From Oscillospiraceae bacterium (GTDB lineage: Bacteria > Bacillota > Clostridia > Oscillospirales > Acutalibacteraceae), in contig CACZGD010000007.1 of NCBI GenBank assembly GCA_902780565.1, positions 1 to 38,579 of the forward strand: a stretch of DNA of 38,579 bases, read 5' to 3'. Positions 32,701-38,579 of this stretch are shown here, piece after piece. The position numbers and the translations under genes were made by a program. Position 1 is the stretch's first letter. Every line of letters begins with the position of its first letter. A model generated the notes under the pieces. That model saw only the letters and a list, made by a program, of their open reading frames with translations, searched no databases and had not been told where the DNA came from.

Positions 32701-34720
32701 CCTCCACGTCGGACAGGTCGGTCATGCCGTCCCGGTTCACGTCGGCGGCAAGCGCCGGGGCTTCTTCGCCCTCCCACACGGCGGTCACGGTGGCAGAAAG
32801 CGGCGTCACGGTATGCTCCATGCGCGTTTTGTCGGCGGAGAGCGCCTGCGTAAACACGTCCGTGCGCACGGTGTATTCGATCGCGGTATCGGAGAGGTTC
32901 TGCACCGAGAAGGCGTAGGTATACGTGCCGGTGCGGTCCGGGTCGTCGCCGAGCTCCGCCTTGACCTTGCCGTCGGCAGCGGAGCGGGAGGCTTCGCCGT
33001 CCATGCGGATCACGGCGGCGGCGGACACGGCGGCGTCCAGATCCGCAAGCCCCGCGCCCTGCTTGAGCAGGGAGTAGTAATAGCCGGAATCCGCCTCCAC
33101 GATCGGCACGGCGGTGCTCATCAGCGCGCCCTGCGCGTACTGCCGCAGGGTCATGCCCGTTTTTTCACGCACGTCGGCGGCTTCGTAATGCCCCGCCAGC
33201 GCGGCAACAAGGCCGGTGATCTGCGGCGCGGCCATGGAGGTGCCGCTCATATATTCATAGGCCTCGTGCCCGCCCGCGAAGGCGGACAGCACGGTGCGGT
33301 GGTAGCCGTTCAGGGACTTGACGCTGCCGCCGGGGGCGGTGATCTCAGGCTTCAGGACCAGGGCGCCGGGCACGCCCCACGCGGAGAAGCCGGACATGGG
33401 ATAGGTCACGGTGCCCGGCAGGGGCGAGACCGCCCCCGTGAGGCCGCTGTCGTAGACGGAAGCGACCGTAAAGCTGTTGTTGAAGGAGCCGGGCGAGCCG
33501 CCGGTCATCAGGTTCACGTCGTCGGCATAGAGCTGCTTATCATAGTCCCACGACGTATTGTTGCCCATGGAGCAGGACAGGACGAAATCCGTCCCCTCCA
33601 GCGAGTCGAGAACCTTCTGATAGGACGTGGAGACCGTGAAGCCCGCAACGCCGGAGCCGAGCGACAGGTTCGCGGACGCGGCGCCGAGCGCCACGGCGTC
33701 CTCCACCGCGGCGAAGTAGTCCGCATCGTAAGCGCCGCCGCCCACGCCGAAGACCTTCATCACGAAGACCTGCGCGTCGGGCGCCTGCCCGACCACGCCC
33801 ACGGTATCGGCTGCGGAGACGAAGCCGCCGTCCTTCGGCAGATAGCGGTTCGCGGCGGCGATGCCCGCCACGTGGGAGCCGTGCTCGCCCTCATAGTCGC
33901 CGGGGGCGGTGTGGGTCACGTCGGTATTGTTGTCCACATAGTTATAGGCAAAGGGGATCTTGGCGCTCAGATACACGCCGTTTTTCGCGTTCAGACCGGC
34001 CTTCAGCAGCTCCACCTGCCGTTCGGTGAGCAGCTCCACGGGGGTCCCGTTCGCGAGATCCTCGTCGATCGCGTGCAGGAAGGCGGCTTCGTCAAAGGAC
34101 TGATGCTCGATATCGAGGCCGGTATCGATCACGGCGAGCTTCGCCCCGGCGCCGGTGTAGGCGGAGGCGTGCGGGCCGTTCGCGCCCACCATATCGCGCG
34201 CGTCGGTCATATCGGGCGCGGCGGGTTCGGTTTCGTCCGGGCGGTACTGCGTTTCCAGCTCCACGCTTTTCACGCCCGGCAGGGAGCGGATCGCGTCCAG
34301 ATCGCCGTAGGGCACGACCATGGACACGGCGTTGACGAGCAGCGTCAGGTTCCAGCGCACGTCCGGCGTGTGACCGGTGACGGCGGCGATTCTGGAGGTA
34401 AGGTCCGCCTGCGTCTTCTGCAGGGACTGCCGGTAGGTGAGCGCCGCGGCGTTCACGCCGACGCCGTCAAGGGCAAAGCCCCTGTCGCGCGCGGCGGGCG
34501 CGGTGAGAAAGACGGAAACGCGCACCCGCTCGTTCGGGTCGCGTGCGGGAACGGGGGCGTCCGAAAGCGACTCCTGCCCGAGGCGGGCGACGGACAGCGA
34601 CGCCGGATCGACCGGGGTGAGAGAGACGGCGGGTCCCGCGGCAAACGCCGGGGTCAAGAGGGAGACCGTCAGCAAAAGCGAGAGCAGCAGGGATAACAGG
34701 ATCTTGCGCAGCTTGTTCAT
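29534..34720 (-). CDS. Giant secreted subtilisin-family (S8) protease with dockerin-like insert and tandem repeats
   Basis: 1728 residues. Signal peptide ending TPAFA at about residue 27; an I9-type propeptide (about 66-160); an S8 domain with Asp199 (AVIDTGLD), His280 (GEHGSHVAGI), oxyanion Asn387 and Ser495 (GTSMAAP). All catalytic residues are intact. Then comes an Fn3-like region of the C5a-peptidase kind (about 596-800) interrupted by a dockerin-like pair of EF-hand loops (659-711: DVNRDGMTDLSDVEAIL and DRDGDGSVTTRDAYLLEAAL). Further beta domains follow, then an Ala/Pro-rich segment and a cohesin-like or BIG-type stretch. Four repeats of about 77 residues (about 1343-1655) end in TGPDGxTYTDE. 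The shared knuckle-and-helix tail closes the protein. The ATG at 34720 has AAAGGAG 7 bases upstream. It probably cleaves host or dietary proteins at the cell surface. No LPXTG is present. Confidence 0.9.
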   Translation of the reverse strand: MNKLRKILLSLLLSLLLTVSLLTPAFAAGPAVSLTPVDPASLSVARLGQESLSDAPVPARDPNERVRVSVFLTAPAARDRGFALDGVGVNAAALTYRQSLQKTQADLTSRIAAVTGHTPDVRWNLTLLVNAVSMVVPYGDLDAIRSLPGVKSVELETQYRPDETEPAAPDMTDARDMVGANGPHASAYTGAGAKLAVIDTGLDIEHQSFDEAAFLHAIDEDLANGTPVELLTERQVELLKAGLNAKNGVYLSAKIPFAYNYVDNNTDVTHTAPGDYEGEHGSHVAGIAAANRYLPKDGGFVSAADTVGVVGQAPDAQVFVMKVFGVGGGAYDADYFAAVEDAVALGAASANLSLGSGVAGFTVSTSYQKVLDSLEGTDFVLSCSMGNNTSWDYDKQLYADDVNLMTGGSPGSFNNSFTVASVYDSGLTGAVSPLPGTVTYPMSGFSAWGVPGALVLKPEITAPGGSVKSLNGYHRTVLSAFAGGHEAYEYMSGTSMAAPQITGLVAALAGHYEAADVREKTGMTLRQYAQGALMSTAVPIVEADSGYYYSLLKQGAGLADLDAAVSAAAVIRMDGEASRSAADGKVKAELGDDPDRTGTYTYAFSVQNLSDTAIEYTVRTDVFTQALSADKTRMEHTVTPLSATVTAVWEGEEAPALAADVNRDGMTDLSDVEAILSHAAGLPGDYDLAAADRDGDGSVTTRDAYLLEAALTEALAESATGTVPAGETRRVTVSIRLTDAERETLNAERAGGAYFEAFTFIESDADVTYSIPVLGFYGSWTDASMFDAVRYTDAIYGSEKTSYFGATETNGWRVTPAGGKTQWFTGNPYEAEASFPAEKLALRTDTALAGARFNLIRAASGGAIALLDESGKVVYTATPGADLNAAFYNTQSRTPGWVNTAVSMANLDRTPASFGLSAGQRFTFGYYAFPEYYAFRLNGTNRDGSYTKATFTRLLESGCYGKGASIGYTVMLDDTAPTLGEPTVNADGTVTLRFTDNAYVAVLRLLTVDGKTALLSVVPENEPGEEATFTFDPAAYGLTNAVTVFVGDYAGNETAALVRFAPGEVVAETAVFALTNELVPGARYVIAPVNAAGSTHALALGYRTAGRASVNVYAADAPYILASGVPETAVWTLDDDLTLQNGGQYLSVNAADGSIRFVSSPENALVWTYENGALSGKTAAASYFLRYENNAYSLGADPAAIYLYREAVHSEVVAPASVAAPARVTALAADDGEPAAPAPAPAAETLTLEIPAGQTTENALLDVSFDPAAVSFVSAAPQGRAVINAEPGRVRVALTALPAVPAGETLVTLTFTGGCLDEHAALLTAELNASLGMTGTEDLTIPGAGHDWGQPSWTWTGDDASGYTAAVAAFTCRRDPAHTAEATAAVTVTETPATSASEGETRYTATATGPDGRTYTDEKRVAIPRLAPDWALVGFTWTDARTASAAFVDHNNNDAETVLPATVTAVTTPATSVAPGQVVYTATVTGPDGATYTDEQTEVLPQLDPAWEMTGFVWTETGAEAVFVDHHNNDAETRVPAAVTAEETAATCEADGLRTETATATGPDGETYTDARVTVLPATGHAYEAEWSWSADNAAASVTLTCAHDASHTLTLTAAVTRTETAPTCTEAGQLLFTAVSTGPDGETYRDEKSLPVAALGHDRDENGVCRRCGDGKTPSDNPDEPGANPSGGAVCKYCGEVHERTLSGSWTRLVHSILLIVRFLTNLFGGN
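29760..30695 (-). repeat. Four tandem protein-coding repeats of about 231 bases
   Basis: Each unit encodes about 77 residues with a W at the start, a central TAAVT or PATVTA stretch, and a TGPDGxTYTDE end. The DNA word gccgtccggtcc recurs at a spacing of about 230-231 bases (near 29795, 30025, 30256 and 30486), so copies are related at DNA level and could recombine. Units 1 and 4 carry a Cys/His pattern (FTCRRDPAHT, LTCAHDASHT); units 2 and 3 have FVDHNNNDAET instead. Confidence 0.7.
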
Positions 34721-34756
34721 ACCAACACTCCTTTTTTGGTTATTCTCTTACTTCCT

Positions 34757-34784
34757 ATTTTACACGATATATCGATTCCCGCAA
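34757..34784 (-). promoter_or_regulatory. Candidate promoter of the subtilase gene
   Basis: Minus strand TTGCGG (34779-34784), 16-base spacer, TAAAAT (34757-34762). The spacer contains the perfect 10-bp palindrome CGATATATCG (34765-34774), a possible operator. Confidence 0.5.
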
Positions 34785-34950
34785 GGGGGGAAGACAAAAA
34801 AAATAAACAAAATTAAAATATTTTATGCAAATTCACAAACACGCGCGAAAAAGTTGGTGAGAGAACCGACATTTTCCGCCCGGCAATTTTGGCGATTTCG
34901 ACAAAAAAGTGAAAAAATTTCAATTTTGTAATTTTTTTTTGGATTTCCTC

Positions 34951-34979
34951 TTTATTTTATCTGCGGATTGTGCTATAGT
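34951..34979 (+). promoter_or_regulatory. Candidate murA promoter
   Basis: Extended -10 TGCTATAGT (TATAGT at 34974-34979) with a weak -35, TTTATT (34951-34956), spacer 17. The predicted leader is about 100 bases. Confidence 0.55.
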
Positions 34980-35086
34980 ATATAAGCTTATGAGTATGTA
35001 ACGGCCGTACCCGGAAATACTCCTATTACTTGATTTCTTCTCTTTTTTATAAAACACAGGAAAATAATCAGATTGGAAGTGCCAAT

Positions 35087-36379
35087 GTGGAAAAGTTTGT
35101 AATTAAAGGCAATCGGCCTTTGATCGGCGAGATCGATATCAGCGGCGCGAAAAACGCCGCGGTGGCGATCCTTCCCGCGACTTTGCTGGCAAAAGACGTA
35201 TTCTTGATCGAAAACGTTCCCGATATCCGGGATATCAACTCCATGCTCCAGATTTTAGAGTCCATGGGCGCGCAGATCTCCTACGCCAACCGCTCCACCG
35301 TAAAAATCGATACGCGTCACGTGCAGCCCGGCACCGTGGACTACGAGCTGACCAAAAACCTGCGTGCGTCGTATTATCTGCTCGGCGCCATGCTCGGCAT
35401 GTATAATTCCGCCAAGGTCGCCATGCCCGGCGGCTGCAATTTCGGCGGCGTGCGCCCCATCGACCTGCACCTGAAGGGCTTTTCCGCCCTCGGCGCCATG
35501 ATCAGCACCGACGGGGGCATGATCGTTGCCAAGGCCAACAAGCTGCTCGGCGCGTCCATTTATTTCGATAAGGTCAGCGTCGGCGCAACAATCAACGTCA
35601 TGCTCGCTGCCGTGAAGGCCAGGGGCATCACCATCATCGAGAACGCCGCAAGGGAGCCGCACATCGTGGACCTGGCGAACTTCCTGAACCTGATGGGCGC
35701 AAGGATCAAGGGCGCGGGCACCGAGGTCATCAAGATCGAGGGCGTGGGCGAGCTGCACGGCTGCAACTATTCCATCATCCCGGACCAGATCGAGGCCGGT
35801 ACCTATATGGTCGCGGCTGCCGCCACCTGCGGCGATCTGCTGATCAAAAACGTGATCCCGAAGCATCTGGACCCCATCTCCGCCAAGCTCAGGGAGTGCG
35901 GCGCGACCGTGGAGGAGTTCGACGATTCCATCCGCGTCTCCGCCGGGGGCAGACTGCACGGGTGCAATATCAAGACCATGCCGCATCCCGGCTTCCCGAC
36001 CGATATGCAGCCGCAGTTCACGGTGCTGCTCAGCCTTTGCGAGGGCATCAGCATTGTGACCGACTCGGTGTGGGATAACCGCTTCCGCTATGTGGACCAG
36101 CTCACCCGCATGGGCGCGCAGATCCAGATCGAGGGCAAGGCGGCCATTGTGCAGGGCAGCGCGGCGCTGAAGGGCGCGCCCGTGAAGGCGGACGATCTGC
36201 GCGCAGGCGCGGCAATGATCATTGCGGGCCTTTGCGCGAAGGGCACGACCGAGATCGAGGATATCATCCACATCGACCGCGGCTATGAGGACGTGGTGAA
36301 GAAGCTGACCGCCGTTGGCGCCACCATCGCCCGCGTCAACTTCCCCGACCCGCAGAACGTGGTCGCGAAACGCGCGTGA
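35087..36379 (+). CDS. murA: UDP-N-acetylglucosamine 1-carboxyvinyltransferase
   Basis: First committed step of peptidoglycan synthesis: transfers enolpyruvate from PEP to UDP-GlcNAc; target of fosfomycin. 430 residues from the GTG at 35087, which has GGAAG 7 bases upstream; a TTG at 35030 would add 19 residues not typical of the family. Motifs: GEIDISGAKNAAVAILPA (substrate Lys-Asn pair), KNLRASYYLLGAMLG, catalytic Cys117 in MPGGCNFGGVRPIDLHLKGF, and the C-terminal GFPTDMQPQF and RAGAAMIIAGL. In many MurA proteins the loop reads GGCAIG; here it is GGCNFGG, a modest variation with the Cys kept, so fosfomycin sensitivity would be expected. A strong terminator follows. Confidence 0.95.
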   Translation: MEKFVIKGNRPLIGEIDISGAKNAAVAILPATLLAKDVFLIENVPDIRDINSMLQILESMGAQISYANRSTVKIDTRHVQPGTVDYELTKNLRASYYLLGAMLGMYNSAKVAMPGGCNFGGVRPIDLHLKGFSALGAMISTDGGMIVAKANKLLGASIYFDKVSVGATINVMLAAVKARGITIIENAAREPHIVDLANFLNLMGARIKGAGTEVIKIEGVGELHGCNYSIIPDQIEAGTYMVAAAATCGDLLIKNVIPKHLDPISAKLRECGATVEEFDDSIRVSAGGRLHGCNIKTMPHPGFPTDMQPQFTVLLSLCEGISIVTDSVWDNRFRYVDQLTRMGAQIQIEGKAAIVQGSAALKGAPVKADDLRAGAAMIIAGLCAKGTTEIEDIIHIDRGYEDVVKKLTAVGATIARVNFPDPQNVVAKRA

Positions 36380-36395
36380 CGTTTGCAAAAGAAAT

Positions 36396-36430
36396 AACGA
36401 CCTGTCGTTTGGCAGGTCGTTTTTGTTTTA
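36396..36430 (+). terminator. murA terminator
   Basis: AACGACCTG / CAGGTCGTT stem (36396-36404, 36413-36421) with an 8-base loop, then TTTTTGTTTT. It ends at the stop codon of the convergent SufB/D-like gene. Confidence 0.85.
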
Positions 36431-37354
36431 TCGCAGGAAGCCGTTGATGATCTGTTCCTCGGCTTCGGCCTCGGTGAGACCGAGGGTCATGAGCTTGACG
36501 ATCTGTTCCCCGGCGATCTTGCCGATGGCGGCCTCGTGCACGAGCGCGGCGTCCACGTTGTTGGCCTCGAGCCCCGGGACGGCAAGGATGCGCCCCTCGT
36601 CCATGATGATGGAGTCGCACTCGGTGTGGCCGGAGCAGGCGGCGTTGCCCACGATTTTGGCGTCGAACTTCTGGAAGGAGCGGTCCCTTGCGACGGAGCG
36701 GGACACCACGTCCGCGGTCGCGCCCTCGCCGTTCAGCGTGACGACGTAGGTGGACACGGCGTTCTGCTCGCCGTGGGTCATCAGGCGCTCGCGGACCACG
36801 AGCTTCGCGCCCGCCTTCAGTTCGGCGGTGGTGGTGCGCACGGTGTCGTCCACGCCCTTGATCTGGACCATTTCCATCTCCACAACGGAATTTTCGTCCT
36901 GATGGACCTCGGTGCCGGGGTTCAGGATGCGCTTGCCCGTGCCAGTGCCCGAGCCGTAATGCTTTTCCACGTATTTGATCTTCGCGTTTTTGCCGACGAA
37001 GAAGCGGTGGATGCCGTCGTGCTCCGAATCCCCGGGGCCGCAGTTATCGATCCCGCAGCCCGCGACGATGACCACGTCCGCGTCGTCGCCGATATAAAAG
37101 TCGTTATACACGACCTCCTTCAGCCCGGACTGCGTCATGACCACGGGGATGTGCACGCTTTCGTTCTTCGTGCCGGGCTTGATATGGATATCGATGCCGG
37201 AGACGTCCGTCTTCGGGGTGATCTCGATGTTCGCGGTGGACTGCCGCCCCAGCGCCTCGGAATTGGAGCGGATATTATACGCGCCCTCGGGGACCTTGTG
37301 CAGGTCCGCCACCTCGCGCAGCAGGCGCTTCTGAATCTCATCCAGCTTGATCAT
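36428..37354 (-). CDS. SufB/SufD-like iron-sulfur cluster assembly scaffold, short form
   Basis: 308 residues with the beta-helix core of the SufB/SufD family: HIKPGTKNESVHIPVVMTQSG, FYIGDDADVVIVAGCGIDNCG, HRFFVGKNAKIKYVEKHYGSG, and the conserved C-terminal SGHTECDSIIMDEGRILAVPGLEANNVDAALVHEAAIGKIAGEQI. That segment holds the His and Glu residues important for cluster assembly. It is much shorter than E. coli SufB (about 495) or SufD (about 423). With a single SufC it resembles the proposed minimal SMS system (SmsCB); that assignment is my inference. Its ATG overlaps the sufC stop (ATGA), so the two are translationally coupled. No cysteine desulfurase or SufU is in the window. Confidence 0.88.
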   Translation of the reverse strand: MIKLDEIQKRLLREVADLHKVPEGAYNIRSNSEALGRQSTANIEITPKTDVSGIDIHIKPGTKNESVHIPVVMTQSGLKEVVYNDFYIGDDADVVIVAGCGIDNCGPGDSEHDGIHRFFVGKNAKIKYVEKHYGSGTGTGKRILNPGTEVHQDENSVVEMEMVQIKGVDDTVRTTTAELKAGAKLVVRERLMTHGEQNAVSTYVVTLNGEGATADVVSRSVARDRSFQKFDAKIVGNAACSGHTECDSIIMDEGRILAVPGLEANNVDAALVHEAAIGKIAGEQIVKLMTLGLTEAEAEEQIINGFLR

Positions 37355-38094
37355 GCCTTCGCTCCTTCCTGCGTTTTGCGGCAGCCCGGAACTGCCGAAC
37401 GCGTACCGATCAGGGTGGGCAGGACCGTTTCGCGGTCTCCCCTGTTCTCCACCGTGCCGGCGTTGATCACAATGATTTCATCCGCGATGTTCAGAATGCG
37501 CTCCTGATGCGAAATGATGAGGATGGACGAATCGCGGATCTCGCGGCGCAGGTTCTGAAAGACCTGGATCAGATTCTGAAAGCTCCACAGGTCGATGCCC
37601 GCCTCCGGCTCGTCAAAGACAGAAAGCCGCGCCTTCCGCGCCAGAACGGTCGCGATCTCGATGCGCTTGAGCTCGCCGCCGGACAGACTGGCGTTCACCT
37701 CGCGCTCCAGATAGTCGTTGGCGCAGAGGCCCACGCCGGACAGGTAGTCGCACGCCTCGGAGACCGACAGCTTTTTGCCCGCGGCAAGGCGCAGCAGATC
37801 CATGACCCGGATACCCTTGAAGCGGACGGGCTGCTGAAAGGCGAAGGCGATGCCCCGCTTGGCGCGGTCGGTGATGGACAGGTCCGTGATGTCCTCGCCG
37901 TCCATCAGGATGCGCCCGGCAGTGGGCTTCTCCACGCCCGCGATCAGCCGCGCAAGGGTCGACTTGCCGCCGCCGTTCGGTCCGGTGATTACGATCAGCT
38001 TGTTATCGGGCACCGTGAGGCTCACGTCCCGGATGATCTCTTTGTCAGATCCCTCGTCGGAGACCTGAAACGATAGGTTTTGCAGCTCCAGCAA
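37351..38094 (-). CDS. sufC: SufC-like ABC ATPase of iron-sulfur cluster assembly
   Basis: 247-residue soluble ABC ATPase that would pair with the SufB/D-like scaffold and drive its conformational change during Fe-S assembly. Walker A GPNGGGKST (about residues 38-46), Q-loop FAFQQPVRFKG, signature LSGGELKRIEIA, Walker B LSVFDEPEAGID and the H-loop ISHQ are all present and of SufC type. The start is a TTG at 38094 with AGGAG 7 bases upstream; there is no in-frame ATG nearby. It overlaps the scaffold gene by 4 bases. Promoter and dyad lie at 38114-38158. Confidence 0.92.
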   Translation of the reverse strand: MLELQNLSFQVSDEGSDKEIIRDVSLTVPDNKLIVITGPNGGGKSTLARLIAGVEKPTAGRILMDGEDITDLSITDRAKRGIAFAFQQPVRFKGIRVMDLLRLAAGKKLSVSEACDYLSGVGLCANDYLEREVNASLSGGELKRIEIATVLARKARLSVFDEPEAGIDLWSFQNLIQVFQNLRREIRDSSILIISHQERILNIADEIIVINAGTVENRGDRETVLPTLIGTRSAVPGCRKTQEGAKA

Positions 38095-38113
38095 ATGAAT
38101 GCTCCTCTCTGAT

Positions 38114-38158
38114 ATTTGCGTTTCATAATACTATATCATATTATTGACGCAAATTCAA
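38114..38158 (-). promoter_or_regulatory. suf promoter overlapped by a long dyad
   Basis: Minus strand TTGAAT (38153-38158), 17-base spacer, TATAGT (38130-38135). A near-symmetric dyad covers it: outer arms ATTTGCGT / ACGCAAAT (38114-38121, 38147-38154) and inner arms ATAATA / TATTAT (38125-38130, 38139-38144). It is well placed for a repressor sensing iron or cluster status; no regulator gene is adjacent. Confidence 0.65.
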
Positions 38159-38164
38159 CTGCTT

Positions 38165-38579
38165 GTTCGGGGATTTCGGAAAAATAGGTGCGATTGCTAA
38201 GGGGCGAGGGCCAAGGATCGTTCCCGGGAACGGAAACGGGTACCAATCCGCCGGTAGCACGGCACCTCAGTGCCGTTCAGGACTAATGATATTACCCTTT
38301 ATTCTGCCGTTTCCAACCCGGTTGGGCATAACGGAGCCGGGTACCAATCCGTCCGGTCGGCACGCCGTCCCGAACCCCGACCGCCTCACGTCCGAAAGGC
38401 ATAAAAAATAACATCGCATCGAACGGCACTGAGGTGCCGTGCTACAAGACCGGCACACCGTTCCCATTCCCCGACCGTTTCCCGGCAGGGACGTTTCGGC
38501 ACCGGATTAATGAGCTATCCCGCTCCCCTGCCCGGTCCTGCCCACTGGCATGACAATTCCCCGCCCGGGACCCGGACGG
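38165..38579. repeat. Non-coding repeat region at the right end
   Basis: No credible gene. It contains a perfect 25-bp inverted repeat (38254-38278 and 38421-38445) enclosing 142 bases, with arms that are themselves partly self-complementary (GGCAC-ctca-GTGCC). There is also a direct repeat of the form cggannngggtaccaatccg (38231-38254 and 38332-38355), a 14-bp palindrome CGTTCCCGGGAACG (38219-38232), and similarity to the middle of the element at 8143-8340. It probably continues beyond the window. Confidence 0.6.

Larger units (their letters stand above)
34721..35086. other. AT-rich divergent intergenic region between the subtilase gene and murA
   Basis: 366 bases without a gene. It holds the subtilase promoter (34757-34784), a long A/T-rich stretch (34790-34950) in which I see nothing else, the murA promoter (34951-34979), and a leader of about 100 bases with an imperfect dyad, GAGTAT...ATACTC (34993-35023), around ACGGCCGT-like bases. 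The CGTTCAC heptamer found upstream of the LRR gene is not present here. Confidence 0.6.

Noticed and set aside
31301-34696. Long open frame on the plus strand opposite the subtilase gene
   Set aside because: Shadow of a GC-rich gene: low-complexity G/R/H/V-rich product, no ribosome site, while the minus strand has a complete protease with catalytic residues.
38163-38411. Small plus-strand frame at the right end (82 codons)
   Set aside because: Lies inside repeat sequence, has no ribosome site, and its product is a translation of inverted and direct repeats.

Overview
The window looks like chromosome of a GC-rich Clostridia member, probably a gut Oscillospiraceae-like or related lineage. This is inferred from the strong AGGAGG-type ribosome sites, Firmicutes-style -35/-10 promoters, single-chain GlyQS, RqcP, HflX, LytTR-type regulation, and large secreted proteins with BspA-type leucine-rich repeats, subtilase and dockerin-like modules. 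No rRNA, tRNA, CRISPR array, transposase or prophage was seen. Most genes are GC-rich. Two genes (1349-2026 and 5324-6835) are visibly AT-rich and look acquired.

Layout. 1-7.2 kb: 5' part of glyQS with a clean promoter; an AT-rich membrane-anchored hypothetical gene bounded by two identical terminators; a GPH-type sugar symporter divergent from hflX; an AT-rich DUF4041/GIY-YIG-type gene; and a small nucleotidyltransferase. 7.2-12.6 kb (minus strand): nadC and nadB, separated and preceded by copies of a small intergenic repeat, then an operon of gtrA, a LytTR response regulator and a GHKL histidine kinase. 12.7-19.2 kb: rqcP and an HtrA-like protease; an orphan beta-class DNA methyltransferase; two small hypothetical genes; a MATE exporter; and thyA-folA. 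19.2-21.2 kb: recG. 21.4-34.7 kb: a surface-protein locus. 35-38.1 kb: murA, then a two-gene SUF-type iron-sulfur assembly operon (sufC-like, sufB/D-like). The last 480 bases are non-coding repeat sequence with a 25-bp perfect inverted repeat.

The surface locus is the most interesting part. A LytTR regulator without an adjacent kinase lies between two giant secreted proteins. The first is a BspA-like leucine-rich-repeat protein, split into two frames at a run of seven G (minus strand); removing one base restores about 2326 codons. The second is a 1728-residue subtilisin-family protease with an internal dockerin-like module and four 77-residue tandem repeats. The two proteins are otherwise unrelated, yet both end in the same kind of tail: an HD...GxCxxCG knuckle, a linker, a CxxCGxxH-type knuckle, then a hydrophobic or amphipathic helix ending in NLF. 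Neither has LPXTG. I propose this tail as a candidate surface-retention or sorting module. Upstream of the LRR gene, two direct repeats 22 bp apart lie just upstream of a TATGAT -10 that lacks a good -35. That is the geometry expected of LytTR activator sites, and it suggests the regulator controls this gene.

Start sites were chosen by ribosome-site spacing, so several differ from the longest possible reading frame. All functions are inferred from sequence patterns without database searches.
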